Assembly (NCBI RefSeq): GCF_030167925.1
Contig: NZ_JASKUT010000001.1
Span: 3,990,501 to 4,054,500 of the forward strand
Origin: Paenibacillus silviterrae
GTDB taxonomy: Bacteria; Bacillota; Bacilli; Paenibacillales; NBRC-103111
DNA: 64,000 nucleotides
Direction of reading: 5' to 3'
Both the position numbers and the translations under genes were made by a program. How positions within the stretch are numbered: position 1 is the stretch's first letter; each line of letters starts with the position of its first letter. Positions 39,193 through 48,118 of this stretch are shown here, piece after piece. Below the pieces are notes generated by a model. That model did no database searches. It saw nothing but the letters and a program-made list of their open reading frames with translations, and was not told the DNA's origin.

Positions 39193-39337
39193 TGGGGTAT
39201 GGAACATTTTGCATCATTCGGAACCACTTGTGCGATTAAACCGGCGGCGGGCTGGGTAAGTATGCATGACGGACAGCGCAGAGCCCAGCCTGCCTGAATC
39301 AGGCTTGATTTGCACGGCAAGGAGGACCGTTACGGTC

Positions 39338-39589
39338 ATGGAATACGTCGATCAAATGAACAATTCCCTTGGAATCAGCGGCGTGCTTAACATATTTATT
39401 GCACTAATGTGTATCGGGTTCTCCTGGTGGGCATTGCAGGGGATCAAGCTCGAGGCCATTTTTAAGCATCCGAAGGGTCCGCAAGCGAAGCTGCTGCAAA
39501 TCTTTTTATCGGTGGCGCTAGGCTATCAACTGGCACGCTTTATCATCGACTACCTGCAGTGGTCGACCTGGCTCGGGGGAATGTTCTAA
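39338..39589 (+). CDS. ywzB: DUF1146 membrane protein (YwzB family)
   Basis: 83-aa protein with two transmembrane helices (about 12-35 and 55-75) and a conserved WWALQGIKLE between them. Position just before murA matches Bacillus ywzB. The ATG at 39338 has AAGGAGG about 12 nt upstream. Function unknown; the fixed position next to murA suggests an envelope role (inference). Confidence 0.82.
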   Translation: MEYVDQMNNSLGISGVLNIFIALMCIGFSWWALQGIKLEAIFKHPKGPQAKLLQIFLSVALGYQLARFIIDYLQWSTWLGGMF

Positions 39590-39712
39590 ATGCATTCCAT
39601 CCGAATAACCAAGGACAATATTGTCAACAATGGATAGTACAACCGCTTTAAAAGCTGAACATGATTCGAATCTTATCATTATGTTACAAAAAGAAATACG
39701 CGGAGGGGGACC

Positions 39713-41035
39713 ATGATGAACAAAATTATCGTCCGCGGCGGCAAACCACTAACTGGCAGAGTGAAGATCCACGGTGCCAAAAATGCCGTACTGCCGATTA
39801 TTGCAGCATCCATCCTAGGAACGGAGGGAGAGAGCATCATACATGATGCGCCTCCATTAGACGATGTCCTGGTCATTAACCAAGTGCTCGGAAGCTTAGG
39901 AATTAAGGTTGAATATTATAATGAAACCATCCGCGTCAATGCGGAACGCATCAACACTTGCGAAGCTTCCTACGAGCTGGTTCGCAAAATGAGGGCTTCT
40001 TTTCTCGTGATGGGACCTTTATTGGCCCGGATGGGACAGGCGCGCATTTCTTTACCAGGCGGCTGTGCTATCGGCACGCGACCGATCGATCAGCACCTCA
40101 AGGGCTTTGAAGCTATGGGTGCGGAGATCGAGCTGGGGCAGGGCTACATTGAAGCCCGGGTGAAAGGCCGTCTGCAGGGAGCGAAGATTTATCTTGATGT
40201 GGCCAGTGTCGGTGCTACGGAGAACATCATGATGGCCGCGGCTCTTGCCGAAGGTACCACCTTGATCGAGAACGCCGCGAAAGAACCGGAAATCGTCGAT
40301 CTCGCGAACTATTTGAATGCGATGGGGGCGAAGATTCGCGGCGCGGGTACCGGTCTGATTCGGATCGATGGCGTGGAGCAGCTGCGCGGAGCGGTACATA
40401 CGGTAATCCCGGATCGCATTGAAGCGGGTACTTATATGATCGCGGCTGCCATTACAGGCAGTAATCTCTACATAGAAAATGCTATCGCCGATCATCTTCG
40501 GCCGGTCATTTCGAAAATGCAGGAGATGGGCGTCAAGATCGCCGAGGATGAGAATGGCATTCGCGTATACCGGGAAGGGCCGCTGCGCGCGGTGGATGTG
40601 AAAACACTGCCGTATCCGGGCTTTCCTACGGATATGCAGGCACAGATGATGGCGCTCTTGCTTCAGGCGGAGGGCACTAGCCTCGTGACGGAGACTGTCT
40701 TCGAGAACCGGTTCATGCACGTAGAGCAGCTGCTCAACATGGATGCTCAGATTAAAGTAGAGGGACGTACGGCTATTGTGACCGGTGGGAATCGGCTTCA
40801 GGGCGGGAAAGTATGCGCCACGGACTTGAGAGCGGGTGCGGCCTTAATTCTTGCAGCGCTTGCGGCCGAGGGCGAAACAGAAATTACCGGACTGCACCAT
40901 ATCGACCGAGGCTACGTCGGTATCGAGGAGAAGCTGAGGCTTCTGGGTGCGGATATTGAGCGAATTACCCCGGAGAAATACAACGAAGAGGAAGCGACGC
41001 TTCCGATCTTCACCATACAGCCTAGCTTGGCCTAG
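39713..41035 (+). CDS. murA: UDP-N-acetylglucosamine 1-carboxyvinyltransferase MurA
   Basis: First committed step of peptidoglycan synthesis: transfers enolpyruvate from PEP to UDP-GlcNAc. Catalytic C118 lies in [10 protein letters not shown], so fosfomycin sensitivity is expected, and K23-N24 (GAKNAVLP) are the substrate residues. 440 aa. GGAGGGGG precedes two adjacent ATG codons (39713 and 39716); either could be used. Monocistronic with a terminator. Confidence 0.95.
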   Translation: MMNKIIVRGGKPLTGRVKIHGAKNAVLPIIAASILGTEGESIIHDAPPLDDVLVINQVLGSLGIKVEYYNETIRVNAERINTCEASYELVRKMRASFLVMGPLLARMGQARISLPGGCAIGTRPIDQHLKGFEAMGAEIELGQGYIEARVKGRLQGAKIYLDVASVGATENIMMAAALAEGTTLIENAAKEPEIVDLANYLNAMGAKIRGAGTGLIRIDGVEQLRGAVHTVIPDRIEAGTYMIAAAITGSNLYIENAIADHLRPVISKMQEMGVKIAEDENGIRVYREGPLRAVDVKTLPYPGFPTDMQAQMMALLLQAEGTSLVTETVFENRFMHVEQLLNMDAQIKVEGRTAIVTGGNRLQGGKVCATDLRAGAALILAALAAEGETEITGLHHIDRGYVGIEEKLRLLGADIERITPEKYNEEEATLPIFTIQPSLA

Positions 41036-41045
41036 AGCTTGCTGA

Positions 41046-41094
41046 AGAGAACCCGACTTTCCTGAGAAAGGAGAGACGGGTTCTCTTTCTTTTT
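41046..41094 (+). terminator. intrinsic terminator after murA
   Basis: AGAGAACCCG pairs with CGGGTTCTCT, with an inner CTTTCCTGAGAAAGG hairpin, followed by TTTCTTTTTT. Confidence 0.85.
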
Positions 41095-41196
41095 TCACAG
41101 GTCTAATCTATCTTTCGATTTCATATGATGATGTTACCTGCAGCCACAGCATCTCGTTACGAAAACCAGCGGAATCGACAAAAGATGGAGGATTTT

Positions 41197-42270
41197 ATGA
41201 CAGCGAAATACAAGGTAATGCACAAAAAGCGTCACTGGCTGCAGCTGGTGTTGATCGGACTGGCCAGCTTTCTAGCAATTGTTGTGCTTGTGCCGGTTCT
41301 GACGACGAAGGGTCTGCCCTCTAGTAAAAGCACGGAGGTACCCGGTGCTGCCGAGCCTTATAACACCAAAGGGCTTCCTGCCGGAGGAGAGCCGGGTTTA
41401 ACGATTCCTGTCTATCTGAGTAAGGACAAGAAGGTGCAGCAGCTAGATTTGGAGCAATACGTCCGGGGCGTGGTCGCTGCCGAAATGCCGATAGACTTCG
41501 AGCTGGAAGCCTTGAAGGCACAGGCGATGGCAGCCAGGACATACATTGTTCGGCGCCTGCTGGAGAAGGACTTGTCGGGTGTGCCGGTGGAGGGCGCGGT
41601 GGTGACGGATACGATCACGCATCAGGCGTATGTCAGCGAGCAGGAGCTGAAGCAGCGCTGGAGCGGGGCTCAGTATGTGGCCAATATGGACAAGTTGAAC
41701 CGGGCCGTTGAGGAAACGAAGGACATGATTCTCACGTATGAGGGAAAGCCGATTCAAGCGACCTTCTTCTCCACTAGTAATGGCTACACCGAGAATTCGG
41801 AGGATTATTGGGGCGACCGCATTCCTTATTTGCGCAGCGTGCCCAGCCCGTGGGATGTGAAGCTGTCTCCTCGTTATAAGGAGACGATTTCGATCTCAAG
41901 CAAGGAGCTCGGGCAGAAGCTCGGTCTTCGGACGGCGACACCGGTATCGGCCAACCAGAGCAATAGCTTACGGGTGATAGGGAAGACAGAAGGCAATCGG
42001 ATCAAAACCTTAACCGTCGGAGGCAAAACGTTCTCCGGCCGCGAATTCCGGGAGAAGCTGGGACTGAACTCGACTCATTTTCAATGGTCATGGAAGGGTT
42101 CGGAGCTGCAGATTACCACCTTCGGTTATGGGCATGGAGTCGGGATGAGCCAGTGGGGCGCGAACGGAATGGCAAAGGAAGGGAAGAAAGCGGAGGAAAT
42201 CGTAAAGTACTTTTATACAGGGATTCAGGTCAGTTCCGACACGCCACTACTAAAAGGAAAATCATTCTAA
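41197..42270 (+). CDS. spoIID: stage II sporulation protein D
   Basis: Lytic transglycosylase of the engulfment machine, made in the mother cell and working with SpoIIP and SpoIIM to degrade septal peptidoglycan. One N-terminal membrane anchor (15-35); SpoIID domain with catalytic E96 in GVVAAEMP, AMAARTY, and the C-terminal FGYGHGVGMSQWGANGMA. The ATG at 41197 follows GATGGAGG (358 aa); an ATG run at 41125 lacks a ribosome site. Just upstream CATATGAT (41122) resembles a sigma-E -10, but the -35 is poor. Confidence 0.93.
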   Translation: MTAKYKVMHKKRHWLQLVLIGLASFLAIVVLVPVLTTKGLPSSKSTEVPGAAEPYNTKGLPAGGEPGLTIPVYLSKDKKVQQLDLEQYVRGVVAAEMPIDFELEALKAQAMAARTYIVRRLLEKDLSGVPVEGAVVTDTITHQAYVSEQELKQRWSGAQYVANMDKLNRAVEETKDMILTYEGKPIQATFFSTSNGYTENSEDYWGDRIPYLRSVPSPWDVKLSPRYKETISISSKELGQKLGLRTATPVSANQSNSLRVIGKTEGNRIKTLTVGGKTFSGREFREKLGLNSTHFQWSWKGSELQITTFGYGHGVGMSQWGANGMAKEGKKAEEIVKYFYTGIQVSSDTPLLKGKSF

Positions 42271-42289
42271 AAAAATAGTAGATCACGCT

Positions 42290-42318
42290 GTATAAATCTC
42301 GCGAATCCGGCAAGACTG
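42290..42318 (+). promoter_or_regulatory. probable sigma-F promoter of spoIIQ
   Basis: GTATA, 14-nt spacer and GGCAAGACTG fit the sigma-F consensus GYWTA / GGNNANANTN. It lies about 20 nt before the spoIIQ start. Confidence 0.65.
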
Positions 42319-42337
42319 GTTAGCGAGGTGATATAAA

Positions 42338-43069
42338 ATGAATGATAAAAACAGAGATTTGCCAAACCAAGAAGAAGCTCCTAAATCCTACGAAGGAGCC
42401 CCAGTAACACAAGCGCAAGGCGGTAATGCATGGAAACGACTGCTCGCCAAGAAATGGGTATTTCCAGCAACGTACATGGCAGCTGCGGCAATTATTTTAA
42501 CGTTAATGTGGGTGTACCAGGGTTCGGGCATCACTGACAAGCAAGTCAGTATCGATTCCGCCAAAACGGTCACCGACAGCGTATCCAGCCCGGATGCCTT
42601 GGCAACCAACGCCAAGACGGAAACCATGCAGTGGCCGTTCAAGGACAGAAACGAGCTTGAATTGGTGCTTCACTTCTTCGACAAGAATGCTTCTAATGAT
42701 GTTCGTCAAGCTGCGATGGTAGAGTACGGCGAAACGTTCACCCCGCACATGGGTATGGACTTCGCGAAGAAAGACAATCAGCCTTTCGAGGTGCTGGCTG
42801 TAGCTAGCGGGAAAGTAACGGCCGTGGAGAAAAACCCTGTGGTCGGCAATTTGGTCGAGATCACGCACAGCAATGGGCTTGTATCTGTGTACCAAAGCTT
42901 ATCCGAGGTAACGGTTACGAAGGATGCTGACGTGAAAAAGGGCGACGTGATCGCGAAGGCCGGCCGTAACGAGCTGGAGAAGGAGCAAGGCGTTCACCTG
43001 CACTTCGAGCTGAGACAAGGGCAAGGCGGTCCGGCCGTCAATCCGGAGCAGCATCTGGGAACCAACTAA
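42338..43069 (+). CDS. spoIIQ: SpoIIQ-like forespore membrane protein with LytM (M23) domain
   Basis: Forespore half of the SpoIIQ-SpoIIIAH channel that clamps the two membranes during engulfment. Cytoplasmic N-tail of about 40 residues, one membrane helix (about 42-62), then a LytM domain (120-240). The metal site looks complete: HMGMD gives H and D and HLHFE gives the HxH. As known, Bacillus subtilis SpoIIQ has lost the first histidine and is inactive, so this version may keep endopeptidase activity, as in clostridia. AGGTGAT lies upstream; 243 aa. Confidence 0.88.
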   Translation: MNDKNRDLPNQEEAPKSYEGAPVTQAQGGNAWKRLLAKKWVFPATYMAAAAIILTLMWVYQGSGITDKQVSIDSAKTVTDSVSSPDALATNAKTETMQWPFKDRNELELVLHFFDKNASNDVRQAAMVEYGETFTPHMGMDFAKKDNQPFEVLAVASGKVTAVEKNPVVGNLVEITHSNGLVSVYQSLSEVTVTKDADVKKGDVIAKAGRNELEKEQGVHLHFELRQGQGGPAVNPEQHLGTN

Positions 43070-43086
43070 GGCATACATAAGAAAGG

Positions 43087-43117
43087 GCAGGAGGCGGGAG
43101 CTTCCTGCTTTTTTCTT
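43087..43117 (+). terminator. intrinsic terminator after spoIIQ
   Basis: GCAGGA/TCCTGC hairpin followed by a T-rich run. Confidence 0.8.
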
Positions 43118-43139
43118 TGTTCAGAGAGCGGTTTGCCTA

Positions 43140-43177
43140 CTTGTCCCGAAAATAAATGTGACTTGTCAAGCTTGTCA
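43140..43177 (+). promoter_or_regulatory. three SpoIIID-type boxes upstream of spoIIID
   Basis: CTTGTCC at 43140, CTTGTCA at 43162 and CTTGTCA at 43171 are reverse complements of the GGACAAG-like SpoIIID site. They lie just upstream of the sigma-E promoter, a plausible autoregulatory array. Confidence 0.5.
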
Positions 43178-43191
43178 GGCTTGGAAACAAA

Positions 43192-43219
43192 GAATATAAG
43201 TAAACGCCCCTCATATAAT
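43192..43219 (+). promoter_or_regulatory. sigma-E promoter of spoIIID
   Basis: GAATATA, 13-nt spacer and CATATAAT match the sigma-E consensus well, 35 nt before the GTG start. Confidence 0.72.
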
Positions 43220-43253
43220 GTACCAAACTAACTCGAGTAGGGAGGCGAGGGGA

Positions 43254-43541
43254 GTGCACGATTACATTAAGGAGCGAACCATCAAAATCGGCCGCTGTCT
43301 GGTTGAGACCAAGCACACGGTTCGCACCATAGCCAAGGAATTCGGTGTTTCCAAGAGCACGGTGCATAAAGATTTAACGGAGCGGCTTCCGGAAATCAAT
43401 CCGGAGCTTGCGAATCAGGTAAAGCACATTCTAGAGTATCACAAGTCGATTCGTCACCTGCGCGGAGGAGAAGCGACGAAGATCAAGTACCGGAAGACAC
43501 GCAGTCCGAAATCGCAAGAAAAGCTCGTTTCCGTTAAATAA
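43254..43541 (+). CDS. spoIIID: sporulation transcription regulator SpoIIID
   Basis: 95-aa mother-cell DNA-binding protein that represses or activates part of the sigma-E regulon and helps start sigK. The helix-turn-helix TVRTIAKEFGVSKSTVHKDL (residues about 22-41) is nearly identical to Bacillus SpoIIID; a basic tail follows (HLRGGEATKIKYRK). GTG start (VHDYIKE, as in Bacillus) with GGAGGCGAGGGG upstream; an ATG at 43218 lies at the promoter -10 and cannot be used. Next to mbl, as in Bacillus. Confidence 0.97.
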   Translation: MHDYIKERTIKIGRCLVETKHTVRTIAKEFGVSKSTVHKDLTERLPEINPELANQVKHILEYHKSIRHLRGGEATKIKYRKTRSPKSQEKLVSVK

Positions 43542-43758
43542 ACTTGCCTTACTGGCCGTACCGTGAGCCGCTCGTCTGCTGGCGGTACGTTCCCCTCCTG
43601 CCGCCCCTCCCAAATGCCAGCTTTTCTTGTCGAAAAAAAGATTTGGAAAAAGGATTTTGCATTTTTATAGCGAAATGTTCTAAGTAAGGCTTATAATAGG
43701 GAAAGTGCCGCTTCTACATATGTGAGGATGGACGGAATGGTTTAGGGAGGATATTCGA

Positions 43759-44757
43759 ATGTTGAGCAAGGATATTGGCATTGACTTAGGGACCGCGAAC
43801 GTCCTGATTCATGTTAAGGGACGCGGTGTCGTATTGAATGAACCTTCCGTAGTCGCGATCGAAAGCGATACTAAGCGAGTGCTCGCCGTTGGTGAGGAAG
43901 CTCGCCGGATGGTAGGGCGTACGCCCGGTAATATTATCGCCATTAGACCGCTGCGTGACGGGGTCATTGCCGATTTTGAAGTAACCGAAATGATGCTGAA
44001 GTATTTTATCGAGAAGGTTGGAGGCCGCAAGTGGTACAGCCACCCGCGCATCCTTATTTGTGCCCCGACGAACATTACCTCCGTGGAGCAGAAGGCCATT
44101 CGGGAAGCTGCCGAGCGGAGCGGGGCGCGTGAGGTGTTTATGGAAGAAGAGCCTAAAGCTGCAGCGATTGGCGCCGGTATGGACATTTATCAGCCAAGCG
44201 GCAACATGGTTGTAGACATCGGCGGAGGGACGACGGATGTTGCCGTGCTTTCCATGGGCGATATCGTCACCTCCTCTTCTATTAAAATTGCGGGGGACAA
44301 GTTCGACTCGGCCATCATGAAATATATCAAAACGAAGTACAAGCTCTTGATCGGCGAACGGACGAGCGAGGATATTAAGGTGAAGATCGGCACGGTGTAT
44401 CCGGACGGACGGAAGGAAAAGATGGATATCCGCGGCAGGGATATGGTGAGCGGGCTGCCGCAAACGATCTCCGTCAGCTCGAATGAGATCCAAGAGGCGC
44501 TGTGGGATCCGGTTTCTTCGATCGTTACTGCAGCGAAAACGGTGTTGGAGAAGACGCCTCCGGAGCTGTCGGCCGACATCATTGACCGAGGTGTGATTCT
44601 GACCGGCGGCGGTGCTCTGCTGCATGGCATCGACCAGCTGCTGGCGGACGAGCTTAAGGTGCCGGTGCTAGTGGCAGAAGATCCCATGGGCTGTGTTGTT
44701 AAAGGAACGGGCATTATGCTCGATAATTTAGATAGAGTATCCAAGCGTAAATTTTAG
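43759..44757 (+). CDS. mbl: MreB-like actin homolog Mbl
   Basis: Cytoskeletal ATPase that guides lateral wall synthesis. IGIDLGTANVLI (phosphate 1), IDIGGGTTDVAVLSMG-type phosphate 2 (shown as VVDIGGGTTD) and GVILTGGGALLHGID (adenosine) are present. 332 aa. The synteny spoIIID-mbl-flhO-flhP marks it as Mbl rather than MreB. GGGAGG lies upstream. The 217-nt gap before it contains a GTACCG/CGGTAC inverted repeat and TATAAT at 43692 without a clear -35. Confidence 0.94.
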   Translation: MLSKDIGIDLGTANVLIHVKGRGVVLNEPSVVAIESDTKRVLAVGEEARRMVGRTPGNIIAIRPLRDGVIADFEVTEMMLKYFIEKVGGRKWYSHPRILICAPTNITSVEQKAIREAAERSGAREVFMEEEPKAAAIGAGMDIYQPSGNMVVDIGGGTTDVAVLSMGDIVTSSSIKIAGDKFDSAIMKYIKTKYKLLIGERTSEDIKVKIGTVYPDGRKEKMDIRGRDMVSGLPQTISVSSNEIQEALWDPVSSIVTAAKTVLEKTPPELSADIIDRGVILTGGGALLHGIDQLLADELKVPVLVAEDPMGCVVKGTGIMLDNLDRVSKRKF

Positions 44758-44774
44758 AAGGGACTGACCATCCG

Positions 44775-45683
44775 ATGTTAAGAGGCCTCTATACGGCAGC
44801 TTCCGGTATGATTGCACAGCAGCGCAGACACGACATCGTAACGAACAATATTGCGAATATTAACACGCCCGGCTTCAAGCAGGGCAACGCCATCAACCGT
44901 TCGTTCCCGGAGATGCTGGTAGCACGGATTCGCAACGGTCAAGGAGAGCCGGCCTCTGTGCCTATGGGCCGGATCAATACCGGCGTATTAGCCGAGGAGA
45001 ACGTATCTCTCCATGCGGAAGGGGACGTGCAGGAGACGAACAATCCGTTCGACTTCGCACTGATCTCGAACATTCAAGTGCCGGGAGCGTTCTTTGACGC
45101 ATCCGGTAAGTATGTGGGCCCTGACGGGGAGCGCATCATTCAGCCGCAGGCCTTCTTCACGATCATGAACGCGGAAGGCGAGCTGCGCTACTCCGGAAAC
45201 GGCAAATTCTCCGTTGATGTGAACGGGGAGCTTATCGATTCCGAAGGCCATCGGGTTGTAGGTCAAGACGGACAACCTATCGTCCTGCTGCAGACCGGAC
45301 CGAACGGGGAACGGACGCCGATAACGAATTTCCGCATCACCAAGGGAGGCATGTTTACGGATATCGATGGACAACCCTTGAACGGGCCTGGCGGACAACC
45401 GTTGAACCTGCTTGTCACGCGTGTGGAGGACCCCAATAAGCTGGTGCGTGAAGGGAACGGTTTGTATCGTTTGAATGAAAACGATGCCGGCATCGCCAGA
45501 CAGGTGATTGCTACGGACGAGGTAGAGGTGCGGCAAGGCTTCATCGAGCGTTCCAATGTAGACCCGAGCCAATCCATGGTAGATATGATGGCGGCTTTGC
45601 GGGCGTATGAGGCCAATCAAAAGATGGTCCAATATTACGACAAGAGCATGGAAAAGGCCGTCAATGACATCGGCAGAGTGTAG
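44775..45683 (+). CDS. flhO: flagellar hook-basal body protein FlhO
   Basis: 302-aa rod/hook family protein (FlgF/FlgG-like), part of the distal rod. N-terminal MLRGLYTAASGMIAQQRRHDIVTNNIANINTPGFKQ (in part) is the rod-protein motif, and the C-terminus has EVRQGFIERSNVDPSQSMVDMMAALRAYEANQKMVQYYD (in part). Follows mbl by 17 nt and precedes flhP by 11 nt, the same order as in Bacillus. Confidence 0.93.
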   Translation: MLRGLYTAASGMIAQQRRHDIVTNNIANINTPGFKQGNAINRSFPEMLVARIRNGQGEPASVPMGRINTGVLAEENVSLHAEGDVQETNNPFDFALISNIQVPGAFFDASGKYVGPDGERIIQPQAFFTIMNAEGELRYSGNGKFSVDVNGELIDSEGHRVVGQDGQPIVLLQTGPNGERTPITNFRITKGGMFTDIDGQPLNGPGGQPLNLLVTRVEDPNKLVREGNGLYRLNENDAGIARQVIATDEVEVRQGFIERSNVDPSQSMVDMMAALRAYEANQKMVQYYDKSMEKAVNDIGRV

Positions 45684-45694
45684 GAGGGTAGACA

Positions 45695-46570
45695 ATGAAC
45701 CATTCGATGATTAATTCCTTCGTGTCGATGCACGCGCTGCAGCAGAAGCTCGATTTGGTTGCGAACAATATGGCGAATCTCAACACGAACGGCTACAAGC
45801 GGAAGGAAGCGTCCTTTCAGGACGTGCTAACCAGCTTGAAGCAGCAGCCGCAGAGCTTCGAGAAGAACGGGCGTCTGACACCGCTCGGTTATAATCAGGG
45901 CTGGGGCGCCAAGCTGGTAAGCGCGCAGGTCAATATGGCTCAAGGCTCGCTGGTCGCCTCCGAGAACCCTCTCGACATGGCTATTGAAGGTCAGGGTTTG
46001 TTCGAGATCAATACGTATACGCGGGATGAGAACAATAATTTGGTGCCTCAGACGGTATGGACACGTAATGGCTCCTTCAACTACTCTCCGCCGGATGTTA
46101 ACGATCCCGATCGGAATTTGTTCCTGACTACGAAGGACGGGCGTTTTGTGATGGGGGCCGATAATAATCCGATTCGTGTGCCGGAAGGCCATTCGCTGCA
46201 AATCGGCACCGACGGTACGATCATGGCTTATAATGACGCCGACAAGATGGCACCGCCCATTAACCTCGGCCAGCTGAAGCTGGTCCGCGTGGTTCGCCCT
46301 CAGCTGCTCGAGCAGCTCGGGGATAATTTGTATGGCTTGCCTGCGAGCGTAACGCCGCAAGTGCGTGAGGAAATTCTCCAGACGGTTACCGCAGCGAACA
46401 ATGCGGTGGATCCGATCACGGTGCGACAGGGCTTTATTGAGCAATCGAACGTGGTAATGGCTGACGAGATGACGGAGCTGATGCAGGTGCAGAGGGCGTT
46501 CCAGCTGAGCTCGAGAGCAATATCGTCCGCCGACCAATTGATGAATCTTGCTAATAACCTTCGCGGTTAA
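45695..46570 (+). CDS. flhP: flagellar hook-basal body protein FlhP
   Basis: 291-aa paralogue of FlhO. The N-terminal VANNMANLNTNGYKRKE and C-terminal ITVRQGFIEQSNVVMADEMTELMQVQRAFQLSSRAI (in part) form the rod-protein coiled coil. TAGGAGGGTAGACA precedes the ATG. Together with FlhO it completes the distal rod beneath the hook. Confidence 0.93.
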   Translation: MNHSMINSFVSMHALQQKLDLVANNMANLNTNGYKRKEASFQDVLTSLKQQPQSFEKNGRLTPLGYNQGWGAKLVSAQVNMAQGSLVASENPLDMAIEGQGLFEINTYTRDENNNLVPQTVWTRNGSFNYSPPDVNDPDRNLFLTTKDGRFVMGADNNPIRVPEGHSLQIGTDGTIMAYNDADKMAPPINLGQLKLVRVVRPQLLEQLGDNLYGLPASVTPQVREEILQTVTAANNAVDPITVRQGFIEQSNVVMADEMTELMQVQRAFQLSSRAISSADQLMNLANNLRG

Positions 46571-46600
46571 CCGGCAACGGGTAAAGTGAGGTAACGATAG

Positions 46601-46822
46601 ATGAGTGAAACCGCTTCGAAGAAAACTGTTGCAGAGAGGAAGCCTTGGCAGAGGGCGCTTCTTGGGGTCATCCGATGGACCTGGCTTCCGCTCGCCTGTG
46701 TAGCGGCTGTCATCATCGGTATGGTCGTAGGGTACGTTTATCTCGGCAAGCAGGAGCCAGGGGAAATGCTGGACATGGGTACCTGGCGGCATTTATTCGA
46801 TCTGATTTTTGCGGACAATTGA
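46601..46822 (+). CDS. EpuA/DUF-type small membrane protein (often named RNA polymerase beta subunit)
   Basis: 73-aa protein with a basic N-terminus, one transmembrane helix (about 24-50) and the tail motif WRHLFDLIF. This matches the EpuA family (PF11772 as I recall), which databases mislabel as DNA-directed RNA polymerase subunit beta although it is a membrane protein. It follows flhP by 30 nt with a GAGGTAAC ribosome site and ends the operon before a terminator. Function unknown. Confidence 0.75.
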   Translation: MSETASKKTVAERKPWQRALLGVIRWTWLPLACVAAVIIGMVVGYVYLGKQEPGEMLDMGTWRHLFDLIFADN

Positions 46823-46840
46823 ATCCGGAGGATTCTCCCG

Positions 46841-46870
46841 AACTCCCGTAAGGGAGTTTTATTTTTTTCC
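46841..46870 (+). terminator. intrinsic terminator of the mbl-flhO-flhP unit
   Basis: Perfect AACTCCC-GTAA-GGGAGTT hairpin followed by TTATTTTTTT. Confidence 0.88.
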
Positions 46871-46939
46871 TGATAAAGGTATAATGTATGGATGGGACCG
46901 GATGCCGGCGTAAGCCCATAATGGAGGGGGAAAGAAACC

Positions 46940-47461
46940 ATGTGGAATGTACCCAATCTGTTGACCCTGTGCCGCTTTATGCTCATCCCCGTCTATTTAG
47001 TGGTATTTGAGGCCGGTTATGTGAAGACGGCGTTCTTCGTTCTGCTGCTTGCCGGGCTGACGGATGTATTGGATGGGTACATTGCAAGATCAAGGAAGCT
47101 GGTTACCCAGCTAGGAAGCATGCTGGATCCGCTAGCTGACAAGTCGATGATGATCACGGTCATTTTATCGCTTGTATTCTCGCAAATGATCTCATGGCAG
47201 GCGGCGGTGGCTATGTTTATTAGGGACGCAGGGATGATCGCCGGTTCGGCATTCTTTCATTTCCGAGGAAAAAAAACAGTGCCGGCCAATGCCTTAGGCA
47301 AGCTCACTACGGTGCTTTATTATGTGGCCATCTTGCTGATCGTCTTTGAATTGCCCTACGCCCATGTGTATCTATGGTTTGTCATCGGCGTGTCCTTCGT
47401 GGCCTCCGTCATTTACATTTTGCAATTTAACCTGCTGAACAAGAAGAAAGCGAACGCATAA
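46940..47461 (+). CDS. CDP-alcohol phosphatidyltransferase, PgsA-like
   Basis: Integral membrane enzyme with the family signature D-x2-DG-x2-AR-x8-G-x3-D-x3-D: DVLDGYIAR ... GSMLDPLADK (residues about 36-61). 173 aa, five to six helices. Most likely makes phosphatidylglycerol phosphate or a related lipid; the short length and position before fabZ do not settle the acceptor. GGAGGGGG precedes the ATG. A plain pgsA should exist elsewhere or be this gene. Confidence 0.82.
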   Translation: MWNVPNLLTLCRFMLIPVYLVVFEAGYVKTAFFVLLLAGLTDVLDGYIARSRKLVTQLGSMLDPLADKSMMITVILSLVFSQMISWQAAVAMFIRDAGMIAGSAFFHFRGKKTVPANALGKLTTVLYYVAILLIVFELPYAHVYLWFVIGVSFVASVIYILQFNLLNKKKANA

Positions 47462-47478
47462 GTTTCCCATGATAAAAA

Positions 47479-47562
47479 GAGCCCATGTCTTCACCGTCAT
47501 ACAATGAACGGTAAGGACATAAGCTCCCTTATATCAACCTTCATTACTGCAGCTCATGAAGG
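47479..47562 (+). repeat. two hairpins in the fabZ upstream region
   Basis: First: GAGC-x-ATGTC-x-ACCGT pairs with ACGGT-x-GGACAT-x-GCTC (47479-47526). Second: CCTTCAT/ATGAAGG (47538-47562). The first could also act as a terminator on the minus strand, where a T tract follows it. No recognised riboswitch and no FapR box seen. Confidence 0.45.
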
Positions 47563-47623
47563 GACATTTCTAGTCTAAGTTGAAACGTCAAATTTTATAC
47601 CATACCGGAAGGAGCAACATCCT

Positions 47624-48064
47624 TTGTTAGACGCCGTTCAAATCCAACAAATCATCCCTCATCGATACCCTTTTCTGCTCGTAGACCGCATACTTGAGGT
47701 AGAAGCGGGAGTCAAAGCAATTGGCCTTAAAAATGTCACCATCAATGAACCGTTTTTTGCCGGGCATTTCCCCGGTTATCCGGTAATGCCGGGCGTTCTG
47801 ATCGTAGAAGCGCTGGCGCAGGTAGGCGCCGTAGCCATGCTTCAGCTGGAGGCGAACCAAGGCAAGCTGGCCTTCTTCGCGGGCATTGATAACTTCCGTT
47901 TCCGGGGCCAAGTGGTGCCGGGAGACAGCCTCACGCTTGAGGTCGTGATTACTCGCTTGAAGGGTACGGTAGGTAAAGGACAGGCTACCGCCAAGGTAGG
48001 AGACCGGGTCGTAGCTGAAGGGGAATTGATGTTTGCCCTGTCTGCGGAAAAGCAAGAGAAATAA
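47624..48064 (+). CDS. fabZ: 3-hydroxyacyl-[acyl-carrier-protein] dehydratase FabZ
   Basis: Dehydrates beta-hydroxyacyl-ACP in fatty-acid elongation. Hot-dog fold, 146 aa. Catalytic H48 in [14 protein letters not shown] and E62 in VEALAQ. The TTG start follows GGAAGGAG at normal spacing and gives [17 protein letters not shown], as in Bacillus FabZ. Position after the flh genes matches Bacillus ywpB. Confidence 0.95.
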   Translation: MLDAVQIQQIIPHRYPFLLVDRILEVEAGVKAIGLKNVTINEPFFAGHFPGYPVMPGVLIVEALAQVGAVAMLQLEANQGKLAFFAGIDNFRFRGQVVPGDSLTLEVVITRLKGTVGKGQATAKVGDRVVAEGELMFALSAEKQEK

Positions 48065-48118
48065 CGTATCAGTCATCATTGATAACATTATCAATTTTGA
48101 AGATAAAGGAGCTAGATG

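Noticed and set aside
39600..39625. ACAATATTGT palindrome upstream of murA
   Set aside because: Ten-base AT palindrome with no promoter alignment; expected by chance.
41101..41129. sigma-E promoter for spoIID
   Set aside because: CATATGAT is a reasonable -10, but the -35 region TCTAATC matches the consensus poorly; left as a remark in the spoIID entry.
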